Assembly: GCA_963514095.1 (NCBI GenBank)
Contig: OY741264.1
Coordinates: 12,360,054 to 12,424,053 of the forward strand
DNA from: Eutrigla gurnardus
Taxonomy: Eukaryota > Chordata > Actinopteri > Perciformes > Triglidae
Reading direction: 5' to 3'
Length of the DNA stretch: 64,000 nt
The notes under the pieces are model-generated. The model searched no databases, was not told the DNA's origin, and saw only the letters and a list, made by a program, of their open reading frames with translations. This document shows positions 51,847 to 62,924 of the stretch, in pieces (position 1 is the stretch's first letter; the number at the start of each line of letters is the position of its first letter). Both the position numbers and the translations under genes were made by a program.

Positions 51847-52829
51847 CAGTGGCGGCGCCAGAGTATTTTTTCTGGTTCAACTACGGTGGGGCTAACTCAT
51901 ACGGCGGTGGGGCTCAAATCAATGCCAGAATTTCAATGTGAATAACAACACCCTCCCACAGCTATAAACACGCACACACAGTGAGAGAGAGAGAGAGAGA
52001 CACAGCGAAACGTGAATAGTTACGTTAACAGCACAGCAGGTGGATGGATGTTGCGTCCATCTCAACCGAATATTCAAGCCAGCTGTATGTGTCAAACCAG
52101 GCAGCATTGAAAGATCTCTGCTGGTTACCTATTAGCCTTGAAGGGTAATTTTTCCTGATGGGGCGCCGCGGTCCATCCCCGGGTCGTGGGCTAATGTCAG
52201 TGGTAGCATTAGCATCATAGCCCGCAGTGGTTGGCTGTGGCTGGCCATGCCAGCCCCTTTCCTCGTCCTCGTCCTCCTGCTCCTGCTGCTGCTCCATCTC
52301 CTCCTCTTCTTGCTCACCTTCGTCCGGCCGAGCCTTGCACAGGAAAGACGCGGGACCCGAGTGGTCATCTTCCCCTGCAGGTGTCAACGGTGCGTCCGTA
52401 GTTTTATCCAACATGCCCGCCATCTGTTGTTCCGTCCGACGACGTTTAAAAACAAATTTATCCATGATCAATTTTGACCAGCTTACTAACGTTAACTTAG
52501 TGTGAGTGACTATAAGCCGCTAACGCTAACTGCTAGAGCCAGGTAGCTTACAAACTAGTAGCCTACTGTCTCTGTGTCGAGCATACACTAAAAGCGGGCT
52601 CACATGAGTGACGTTGACGTACGGACAGTACAGTCTGTTAATGAACCCAGATCAGTGACAGTTGTCATCGCAGCTGCCTGAATGCCGTTACGACGTGGTG
52701 GTGCTGTTGGACTCCGCACTTTTCTTGGTTATTTTGTTGTTGTTTTTTTCTTGGTGGTTTTATGGTAGGGTTAACACAATTCTCGATTGGGCTATAGCCC
52801 AACCAAGCCCCACCCTGGCGTCGCCGCTG
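51847..52829 (-). mobile_element. hAT deletion derivative with perfect 8-bp target duplication
   Basis: The 983-bp element has a left end CAGTGGCGGCGCCAGAG and a right end, reverse-complemented, CAGCGGCGACGCCAGGG (14 of 17 matches). CTCATAAC flanks both sides (51839-51846 and 52830-52837), a perfect 8-bp duplication. Subterminal GGTGGGGCT repeats are present at both ends. The right end is the 5' side relative to the remaining transposase exon on the minus strand. A (GA)n tract lies at 51982-52000. The perfect duplication implies a recent insertion. Confidence 0.95.
52025..52471 (-). pseudogene. N-terminus of a hAT transposase (ZMYM1/TTF-zinc-finger type), truncated
   Basis: The 148-residue minus-strand frame begins MIMDKFVFKRRRTEQQ, has an acidic/Gln-rich stretch at about residues 50-72, and then RKNYPSRLIG followed by RSFNAAWF and SWLEYSVEMDA (about 105-140). 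The last block is the start of the TTF-type zinc finger of a hAT transposase lineage related to ZMYM1-like host genes; in intact relatives it leads into an FC-P-C zinc-binding motif. Here the frame departs right after MDA, ending in IHLLCC and a stop, and the element's left end follows within about 180 bp. The zinc finger, the catalytic DDE core and the dimerisation domain are therefore deleted. The Met at 52471 is the furthest upstream; an alternative is the third residue. It could be mistaken for a host gene, but its place within the hAT ends argues against that. Confidence 0.8.
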
Positions 52830-52837
52830 CTCATAAC

Positions 52838-55800
52838 CACATATTTAGGGTTAATTGTTTTCTGCTATTTTATTGATTTTATTAATTTATTAATTGTATT
52901 ATTAATGAGCAGAGTCACTCTCCCTCTGTGTGTGTTGTTATCCGAGTTTCACATGTTTGACTGTTTGACATTTTCACACGTTGAGAAGCATACTGTACAC
53001 TCTTAAAACTTCCTTTGAATACTTTGCTCTGTGACGTCATTTTGCACTGTACACATCCACACTGAACGAGGCGTTAATTCTACAGAAGAACATGCACTTC
53101 ATGCATCCAAAAATGTTTGTGCCAGTTAGCAATCGTGTAGTATTACGGAAATATTGCCGTTATAGAGACATACTGTACAGATTAATGTCAAGACTATTAA
53201 TTAGAGTGGAACGATTGGCAGCTGCCTGGTAGAGTGGTTTAGAATTGTACCTAAAAAAAGTATCTTTGCTAAAGAGCAATCACAGAAAGAGATTACTATA
53301 CTGTGTGTTACATTGAAAGAGGTGATGTACCTGTGTAAACACAGTATGTATATTCTGGGACGAAAACTGAGACATAGATGGGACTGGACTGTGATGAAAG
53401 GAAGCTGGAAGACGTGGAAGGTGCGGTGTGTTAAGGGGCGTCATAATAAGTGAGAGGTGGAAATGAGAGTCGTGTCAGAAGGTTGAGAGGACTGAATGGA
53501 AAACTGGCTTCTTGTGTCATTTCGGCAGAGTCTCTGAGGACAGCATTGTGTCGGGAAGCGCCAGCTACCCCCCGCCACCGGTACAAGACGCCCTCTCTGC
53601 CCCCGTCGCTGCTAACAGACGCCATCAGTCACACTGGCTCAGAAACCATTCGCTTCCAATCTCACCACTGCTGTGAAGGCAACTGCTCAAGCTTGTCTCA
53701 CAAATCTGCACCTCTGTGTGCTCTGCAAGCAAAAACATATATTTGCCCACTGTCACAACAGCAGACAACACAAAACACACACAGAATTCTTTCGTCACTT
53801 TGCCAGAACGGAAAGGCAGTGCTACTGTAGTTGTCGCCGTCCTGCTTTTTATATCCCTTTCTGTGTGTAGTTGGCTGCTGGATTTACACTGACAGAATCC
53901 ACCTCATGTCCACCATGTTTCCTGGGCTTACTGTCTTCATGTGAGCATTAAGAGCTCACCACATCTTCTCATACCCTGGATGGAAGCTGATCCATGGACC
54001 ATTTGGGAGATTTGGGTCTAATAATACAAACCCGGAAATTAATAGTTTCCTTTTTGTCATTTTGCTACAAAAATGTCCCTTATTTTCAGCTTTGAATACC
54101 CATTTCATATGCAGAAAGTTTTTCAATATTGTACTGTATACTAGCTGCCTTTATTGGTGAACAAATATTCAATGACATTGTACATGTATATGACTATCGG
54201 TAGGAAACCATTAATGGTGCACAGTAAGGAGGGAAAGACTGAGCTGATGACTGAGTTAAAGGGTGATGTCTGCATGTACGCCAGGCTTTGTGTTAATGGT
54301 GTCATTCTTGATATGTACATGCACGTGATACATGTGTGACAAGTTATTACAACATACAATGACCTAGTAGAAAAAGCACTGCAGAGATGGATTGAACTTT
54401 ATTCTTTGTTAGCCTTGTAAATCAGCCAATAACAATATTGAGTTGTTGTTTTTTTAATATGTTTTTATGTACTGCACACATTTAATTTCCATCTCTCCCT
54501 AAACAACTACAGTGCATTTGTACATCATGCACTGTTTGTCATCTCATTGTCACTGTCCCTCTCAACCTTCTTCTCCTGCCCCTCCACGAACAGCAACACA
54601 CATTCACTCCTCCCTAATGAACACAAATGCATAATTCCACCCCATTACCTCCTCTACTCCTCCCATGGACCACAAGTGACAAACTAACTAATATCCACAA
54701 GCAGTTGGGTTGTTTGTGGATTTGACTTTTGATCTCAGAGGCAACCGTGTGATTGAGAATTGGTATAAGCCAGCAAAGGGCTTCATATTAATCAACAAGG
54801 CATGAAGTGTAGTGCAGTGTAGTGAATTGATATTATTTATAAATGGGTTAGCTTAATTTTCTTTGTATTATACTGCATTGAACTCTAGACATTTTACTGA
54901 ATGTGTTAATGCTTTGTGAATTAATTAAATTTAAATTGTCATTTCAGTTTTTCAACCCTAAACAATACCCTTTATCCATAAAGAAACATGGTAGTCTCTA
55001 CGCCCATTGACTTTGGCCCCCAAAACTTTTTTATTTCTTTCATCCTCTGCTTGCAACGTTTGCTGTGTAGATTGGAAATGGAGCCTTAAATGCTTTCTAT
55101 AAATCTCAGAGACTGTTTTACATGCCAATGGCTAAAGCCGGCTTCATCATATACAGATGTTGAACTCCTCTCCACTCCTCTCTTTCTCTACCTGAGTCAA
55201 ATGTTATAAATCTATTGAATGGCTATTATCAATGTTATCAGCCTCATAAACATGTGAGAGACCGGCAAAACAAAAACACACTCGGCAAAAGAGTACCTTA
55301 CGACAAGACGGGCAACTAAAGAAGGTTTCACATTTTGCCAGAACAACGTATTTGTGGGCGAGCAGAACATCTGAGCCATACCTCACATTGACAATGCATT
55401 ACATTAGTTTAAAATGCTCTCCTAATAGCTGTTTGTTGGTCTTTGTGCACTATTTGATAGAGTAGATCCTGTAGGCTATTGTTTATTCATAAAACCATAA
55501 CACATACAAGGCTTTCACAAGCACATTTATTAGGGATGCAAATTATCGTCAATTGACATGATTGGAAAATCCCCTAATCCCCTATGTAATGTACGTACTT
55601 ATTAACGCCACATACCCCAGTTACGTTAAAAAAAAGGACTACTTATTTTAACCAAACCTTTTCCTAAACCTAACCAAGTACTTTTCTTGTCTAAACCTCA
55701 AGTTCTTTAGTTTCACAATGTTAAGTTTCACTTTCACAATGTGATAGGTGCAGTTTGGTCTGTCTGAAGCATTAAATGGTAGGGATAACCATTGATAACG

Positions 55801-56368
55801 CCCCTAGGGTTCTCTCTCTCCCTCTCCCTCTCTCCCCCCTCCCAATCTCTCTCCCTCTCAGCTGCTATTATTTATTCAGTTTGTTTGGCGGGACTCAGTA
55901 GCCGCGGCAGCCCCGGCCTGGCAGACCTATCGAACTGTGGCATAATAGATGTAATACATCAATGCGTTTGAGCTGAGAGCCTTTAATTAGGCCTTCCTGC
56001 TCGTTTCATCAATTCCCCCCTGCCCTCCTGAGATTTGGAGGAGGGGTGGGGGGTGATACTGAAAGGCCTCCTGCGCTGCATGTGAATCACTGCACCTCCA
56101 CCTCCACAGCCCAGTTTTCTGCTTCCTCAGTAGGCTTTGTCCCTGAAAATCACCAGCCCCCAGCCTCCTGTCCTCCTTGCCCAGCCCACTGCCACTCAAG
56201 TCTGGAGGGTCAGACAGCATAAAATGGTAATCCTCACCTGAATGTCAATAATTAAAAATGTGTCACCCTTCAGGTTTTGAGAAGAATTGGCTTTCTTTCA
56301 GAAAGCAGCAGAGATGTCCAATATGAAATGAGTGATTCCAAGAATGCGTTTGTGCGCGCCAGCATGCA

Positions 56369-56423
<55 letters not shown>

Positions 56424-59400
56424 CCGTGACCTTGCTCCCCAGGTGCTGTTGAAATGTGTCATGTTAAATAAACGCCAAGCTGGACCCGGTGTTGACCAGC
56501 GGCACAACTGCAAACACAGACCAATCTCCTGCTCATTTTGCCACTTTCTGCATTCCCTTTTCTAGCCGTTCGCATTTCACACGAGCCATAGCAACAATAT
56601 CTGACATTTACCACAAGTTAAAATATGACCACAACAGACCACATCACTGAGGGCCACAGCGCTGGAGGCAGAGGCTAAGTTAGCATAAATCAAGGATGAC
56701 GTTCTACAGCTCTCAATGCTGAATGCCAGACCATTGATTGCATTCCACATATTATAGACATTATAGATTGCTTTTGTTTCAGATGAACAAAACTATTGTT
56801 TGGAATTCAGTCCCGAGTCCACGTGTGACTAGATTCGTCATTCAAGAACAATTATTCAGGAAGACATGTCTGTAGGTGTTTAAAGGGTTGCAGATATGAG
56901 CAAACCTGTGTGAATGCATACTTTAATGTAATGGAAAAATATGTATGTGGCGCTGTGAGAAAGAGGTACTGCACCCCCAACTCACATACGGAACACAACC
57001 AGGAGGTGAAAATGGTGATGAAATGCAGGAAGCAGGAGGCAGCTCACGGAATTTAGGTGTTTATTTTGCAGGTGCGAGGTGCAAAAACATAATACAAAAG
57101 AACAAAAAAATGAACAGAATACTGAATTGACAAATGAAACAAACCAGCCATTCAAAGGTAATGCCAGACTCACTTTCGGTCTCAGTGGGGGAAAAAAAAA
57201 ACAGCCAGCTGACGCATCCAAAAATGCCCCCCCTTGGCCATTCCCCTCCTTCACCTTAAGTAGGCCCACCCATCAGCCCCTTATCGGGAGAGCCCACTTG
57301 GAGAGGGATGCACCATATCACATTGTACCATTTACAATATCATAACCATGCAAAAATATATTTTCCCTCCTATAAAAAACACCCTATATTTTCCCCCTAC
57401 AAACAGTGTAATATAAAAACAACACATCAACCATCACAAATGACAATGAAGTATGCACGCCTACCCATCACACCCCTGCCCTTCGCAAACCCCATTCCAC
57501 CGTCCCAGGACAGCAGATAAGGAACTGGCTCGATGTGGCGCGCGCTTTCACACGGACCAGTATGCGGACGGACCGTAAGAATGTGAGTAGACGGGTGTGT
57601 TTGTTCTCGAGAAAATGTATTGTTACTGAGTGAATTATGGAGCGGAATCAGTGGGCACCTCCCTGTTCGCTGTGTTGTTTTGTAAAATAAATTCCGTTAA
57701 CTGAACTGACGTGTGTTGTGGTTGTTTATGTCCGAGTGCCTAGCCAACTGCATTGGTCGCTACTCCAGAGGTGTAACGCCGCCGCAACGGCAGCTGATAT
57801 GTGTGCATGCTGGGAAATGTAGTGTGGCAACGGTGACGTTCTGTGTGTGTCTTCAGGGCAACCCGGTAGGCTCGGGGAAAAGGCGACCGTCGCTTTTCAC
57901 AGGCACTGTGGTGCATTTCCTCAGGCAGTACAGAGTTTTTTTTTTTTTAATCACAACTAGAAGGCGATTAACTCAACCAAGGCTAATGTCTCTCAAAATC
58001 ACTTCCACGATAAGTAGAGACTCTGCTAGCATCCACATACTTTAGTTAGCCTAAGGGCTGGAGTAGCATACAGCCAAACATTTCGTCCATGATCGAGTGA
58101 GCAAAGAAAAACGTGCAGTGATGGTAAATTCCTGCTGAGTGATCAATAACACTGCCTCAGTACATAATGCTACTTTTACAAAAAAAAAAAAGAGTGCAAG
58201 CTTTTATGAAAGGATCTTCAGAAGATGTGATCCTGTAGTGAAAAAGCATCTCAACTGTAGAGATGAGTTGAAAAAAGAAAGTTATTACAGAGGGTCAACG
58301 TTATTGCCAGAAAAGTGTATTCCACATAAAGAACAAGGCTGTGAAAATATTCATAGTTTGTCAAATATATACAGTACTCGGTATAACCATGCTGGGAAAC
58401 GCATAACAATATGAAGCAACCTGCATTGTACGCTGCATATACTGATCTAGTGCTGGGATTGAAGGCCAGACGGCTGAAATACTGAGAGGCACACTCAGAG
58501 GAAGAGCTGCAGATCAAAGGATACTACTGGAACTTATTTTATAGCTGTTGACTCGGCTGCTTGCCAGCTGAAAGGGCAAGACCTTAACTGTGGCTCAGAT
58601 TTCTGCTCCGTGATAATAAACTTTGTGGACATTAATGTGACATTAATGAAAAGAAGACACAGATTGTGAGAAAGTTTTTGAAAGCCACATGAATGCAACA
58701 ACAGTTATAGTTTATATAGTATATAAAGATTTAGGATGTTGAAAAATGCACTCGGCGTAGGCTTCATAACGAACAACAGATGGCATCATTCTGGTGGTCA
58801 TCTTGTTGAGGATGCAAAGTATGTTTTGCAAGAAAAATGTAAAAGAAGAAAAGCACATGTGAGCTTACAAACATAAATGAATATACATATAACATAAATA
58901 TTATATAGTACCTTCACTTCATGTGATGAACTGCCCACAGTCTGTTAATTCCACAGCAGCTAATCCCTTCAGTCTTTTGCTAATATATCCATTACATGAG
59001 TGATGCTCCCATAAGCCAGCCCAAGTCAGTAAATAATTCTGGTTAATTAAAGCCAAGACATCCATCTTTGCCTTGGCTTTGTGTGCAGACTCTGCGAAAG
59101 GCATGTTCTATTAATAAAACAGTGGTTATCACTATTGTTGGTGTCATTTCAAACCTCTTAATTACACTGTAGATTTCACGTGGAAATAAATGGCCAATAA
59201 CTCATTGGAAAAGTGGAAATGACACTTCAGTTCCACGATGACACACCCACCGGGAGGCCCATCAGCAGGGGGATGGCTGGAAGGATGACACGCTGAAGCT
59301 ACTATTGTTTTGTGTAGTTAGATGTTCATGTGAGAACACCACACTTGCCAGCGGAGATTGATAGTAAACGACCAGTTACAGGAAGCCCAAAAGCTCGTTA

Positions 59401-60415
59401 GCAGTATGCGAGTCCATCTAAAATATCTCTAATTCAAAAGGCACCGTTATTTGATGTGACACAACAACCACGTCACATGCTAAGATGAAGAATGATTGAA
59501 TTGCTTGAGCGTTTATGTTGTCCAGGTCATTGACCAGTTTCAGAAGAGGAATTTTTTTAAATATAAACAGTACAAGGCATTTGTTTGCACGGTAGAGGGG
59601 GCTTGTTAGTGCTTGACTTTTAGTGATCTTTGTTTCACATTTCCATTTAATTTTCACAAATGGGGAATTATACCCAAGAGGAAGCAGCCAGTGTTTTGAT
59701 TTTCTATTAAACAGCAAATTAATTTCAGAATGTTGATGATTTAACTAGAAATGGTTCTTCCCCATGTATACCAGGGCCAAATATATAATGTCCCCAGGGC
59801 ATTACTCTAAATATGATTATACTACTGTGGAAAACTCATTAGCCTTCTGCCTTTCTCAACAACAAATTAGCACATCTGTCTGACTGTCTGTCGGTCGGTC
59901 TGCCTCCGCCTGTCTAACTAACTGTGTTAGAACTATCCAGATACACATATATTATATTATATTACCTTTTTCTGCCAGGTGTACAGTGGAAGGATTTGCA
60001 TAAAAAAATGAATGAATGCAAGCAAATCTTTACTGATAACTCATTTGCTTTGTATCAAAGAATAGCATGAATCCTCTCTATGGTATCAGTAAATGAGAAG
60101 AACACCAAAAACTTGATCTGTTGCTAGCAGAAAAATAAATGAAATCTATTAGGAGACTGATAATTCAGTTATTTACTTTTATTATTTATTATTATTATGC
60201 AAGGTAAGTGCCTTTTGGGGGCCTTACCATATTTAGAAGTATCAAAATGGGTGTGTGCATGGGGACTGGCGAACATTTTTAGATTTTAGAGTCCAATGGG
60301 ACTACTAAAGTCCACCTGCCGAAATTTTCCGCCACCTTGGATTTTGCTAAAAACACGCTTTTGAAAAATGTTTCACTTCAGATTTATTGATCCTGGAAGT
60401 TCGAATCTGTGAATA
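52838..60415. other. Mostly unique DNA, no gene; small repeat fragments
   Basis: No exon is supported. A CRE consensus TGACGTCA occurs at 53032-53039. A fragment at about 55590-55730 (CCTAAACCTAACCAAGTACT) matches the repeat type near 34600. A (TG)n tract lies at 56371. Segments 55860-56030 and 57530-57870 are CpG-rich relative to their surroundings and are discussed under findings. Confidence 0.5.
56371..56421. repeat. (TG)n microsatellite
   Basis: About 25 TG units. Confidence 0.94.
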
Positions 60416-60417
60416 TA

Positions 60418-61976
60418 CACAGCTCAAAAAAATCAAAGGAACACTAAAACAACATAATGTAACTGCAAGTCAATCATATTTCTGAGATATCAGCCTGTCC
60501 AATTAGGAAGCAGCACTGATTGGGAATCAATTTCACCTGCTGTTGTGCAAATGGAACAGACCACAGGTGGAAACGAGTGGCAATTAGCAAGACATCCCTA
60601 TAAAGGAATGGTTCTGCAGGTGGTGACCACAGACCATTTCTCTGTTCTTGGCCTTTCTGGCAGATTTCTTTTCTTTTTTTAATTTTGGCAGTGTTTGCAC
60701 CACTAGAGGCATGAGGCAGTTTCTCCAACCCACAGAAGTTGCCCAGTTAGTGCAACTCATCCAGGATGGCACATCAATACGCACTGTGGCAAGAAGGTTT
60801 GCTTTGTCCCCCAGCACAGTGTCAAGAGCATGGAGGAGATTCCAGGAGACAGGCCAGTACACCGGGAGACGTGGAGGGGGCCGAAGAAAGACCACAACCC
60901 AACAACAGGACCGATATCTGCTCTTTTGTGCATGGAGGAACAGAAGGAGCACTGCCAGAGCCCTAAAAAATGACCTCCAGCAGGCCACTGATGTTCAAGT
61001 TTCAAATCCAAACGGTCCGAAATCGACTCCATGAGGGTGGTTTGAGGGCCTGACATCCACAAATAGGGCCTGTGCTTACAACCCAAATCATGCAATGCGA
61101 TTGGCATTTGCTAGAGATCACAGAGATTGGCGCCCTGTGCTCTTCACGGGTGAGAGCAGGTTCACCCTGAGCACATGTGACCAACATGACAGGGTCTGGC
61201 GACGCCGCAGAGAATGTTCTGCTGCCTGCAACATCCTCCAGCATGACCGGTTTGGCGGTGGGTCAATGATGGTCTGGGGAGGCATTTCTTTGAAAGGTCG
61301 CACAGCCCTCCATGTGCTTGCCGGAGGTACCCTGACTGCCAAAGGTACCGGGATGAGATCGTCAGACCCATTGTGAGACAATATGCTGGTGCAGTGGGCC
61401 CACGGTTCCTTCTAATGCATGACAATGCTAGGCCTCATGTGACTGGAGTGTGTCAACAGTTCCTGCATGATGAAGGCATTGATGTTATGGACTGGCCTGC
61501 CCGTTCCCCAGACCTGAATCCTATTGAGCACATCTGGAACATCATGTCTCGTTCCATCCACTAAAGCCATGTCGCACCACAGACTGTCCAGGAGTTGACT
61601 GCTGCTCTGGTCCAGGTCTGGGAGGAGATCCCTCAGGAGACCATCCGCCGTCTCATCAGGAGCATGCCCAGGCGTTGTAGGGAGTGCAAACGGGCACGTG
61701 GAGGCCACAACCACTACTGAGGATCATTTTGACATGTCTTGTAAAATCTCCACAAAAGATGGATCAGCCTGCGATCTGATTTACCACTTTGATTTTCGGT
61801 ATGATTCTGAATCGAGACCTTCATAAGATGAGGATTTTGATTTCATTAATCATCCTTATGTTGTTGTGTTGTCAATGCATTGCACTTTGTAATGAATAAA
61901 GATTTCCAACTGGAATATGTTATTCATTGAGAACTAGCATTGTGTTTAGGTGTTCCCTTTATTTTTTTTGAGCAGT
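60418..61976 (+). mobile_element. Tc1-like DNA transposon, second family, near full length
   Basis: The left end (AGCTCAAAAAAATCAAAGGA, then ACAC) and the right end, reverse-complemented (TGCTCAAAAAAAATAAAGGG, then AACAC), are short inverted repeats, with TA beside both ends. The element is about 1.56 kb, the expected length, and contains a decayed transposase on the plus strand. Its family is common in fish genomes and is distinct from the IR/DR element at 12090: the ends are short and the protein belongs to another branch. Confidence 0.92.
60711..61720 (+). pseudogene. Tc1-like transposase (DD34E), decayed, first catalytic Asp lost
   Basis: The frame begins MRQFLQPTEVAQLVQLIQDG, a helix-turn-helix region, with a GRRGGGRRKTT linker and a second DNA-binding segment to about 60990. 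It is then broken: a frame change occurs near 61005, a second segment reads on from about 61095 (MRLAFARDHRDWRPVLFTGESRF), and a third from about 61373 (AGAVGPRFLLMHDNARPH to SPDLNPIEHIW). In the second segment the motif FTDESRF of relatives reads FTGESRF, so the first catalytic Asp is Gly. The second Asp (HDNARPH) and the Glu (PIEHIW) remain, 34 residues apart. A TAA at 61561-61563 interrupts the tail, whose reading frame can be followed to TGA at 61718-61720 (GGHNHY). At least two frame changes, one lost catalytic residue and one stop make it inactive. Confidence 0.92.
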
Positions 61977-61978
61977 AT

Positions 61979-62065
61979 ATTTCCAACTTTACCAAACTCT
62001 TTATTTCCTTATGGCAGGTTATTGCAGTGTCACTGGGTCTGCACGGGCCAGACACTTTGCTCTTG
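61979..62065. other. Short unique stretch to the right of the Tc1-like element
   Basis: Nothing is recognised except that it leads into a hAT-type end. Confidence 0.4.
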
Positions 62066-62113
62066 CGAGCCGGATTTGGCCCGCGGGCCGCTAATTGGGG
62101 ATGGCTGGCATAG
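62066..62113. mobile_element. hAT-type terminal fragment
   Basis: GAGCCGGATTTGGCCCGCGG, then GCCGCTAATTGGGGATGGCT, is the right-end type of a common hAT group (its reverse complement starts near CTATGCCAGCC). No matching left end or 8-bp duplication was found; it is cut off by the Tc1-like insertion side or by deletion. Confidence 0.65.
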
Positions 62114-62515
62114 AACGTCAGGGATTCTGTCACAAATTCCACCTAGTCCTAGTTTGTTTTTATCTGGGTTTGAGTAAACTCTGAGTAAAACATTTCCTTT
62201 GAATACTGTTTCCTTGTCATGCTTATGGGTTCTCCTCGCCATTACCAGTGCATGTTACAACAATTGCTAATTAACACTAGGCATACATTTAGTGGCATGA
62301 GGATTTATACTCTGGACATTGGATATCTGCGGTAATCCATTCAACAGTTGCTGAGATATTGCAGACTGGACCAAAGTGACCGACAGACTGACCGACATCA
62401 CCATCACTACATGCTAACATGGCTAAAAACTCCAGCAAGTGTCCTTGTGTACAGGTCTGCTAAACACATGGCATTTGGGGCCATTTTCTTCTCACGTTGA
62501 CCACGGCTATTTCAT
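62114..62515. other. Unique DNA, nothing recognised
   Basis: About 400 bp with no gene or repeat recognised. Confidence 0.5.
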
Positions 62516-62528
62516 TTCATTTGAACAT

Positions 62529-62911
62529 CCATCCATTTCATTTGAACCGCTTATCCTGTATTCAGGGTCGCGGGGGGCTGGAGCCCATCCCAGCTGTCAT
62601 TGGGTGAAGGCAGGGTTCACCCTGGACAGGACGCCAGTCTATCACAGGGCCGACATGTAGAGACAAACAACCATTCACTCTCACATTCACACCTACGGGC
62701 AATTTAGAGTCATCAATTAACCTATTCCCATTCTGCATGTCTTTGGACTGTGGGAGGAAGCCAGAGCACCCGGAGAGAACCCACGCTCACACGGGGAGAA
62801 CATGCAAACTCCACACAGAAGGAGCCTGAACTCGAACCCGACCCCGGAATCGAACCCAGGACCCTCTTGCTGTGAGGCGACAGTGCTACCCACTACACCA
62901 CCATGCAGCCC
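62529..62911 (-). mobile_element. Full-length SINE of the GCATGGTGGTGTAGTG family, perfect 13-bp target duplication
   Basis: TTCATTTGAACAT flanks both sides (62516-62528 and 62912-62924). On the minus strand the head GGGCTGCATGGTGGTGTAGT is followed by TAGCACTGTCGCCTCACAGC, a B box GGTTCGATTCC, the conserved body, and a 3' end GGATAAGCGGTTCAAATGAA, then ATGGATGG. Length is 383 bp. The same head is found at 30135 (plus) and 32799 (minus). The perfect duplication indicates a recent copy. Confidence 0.95.
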
Positions 62912-62924
62912 TTCATTTGAACAT

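Noticed and set aside
52227..52505. Ser/Cys-rich and Leu-rich plus-strand frames across the hAT remnant
   Set aside because: Shadows of the acidic stretch of the minus-strand transposase frame.
53450..53830. 126-codon plus-strand frame
   Set aside because: No domain, no conserved motif, and no signal for start or splice; regarded as chance.
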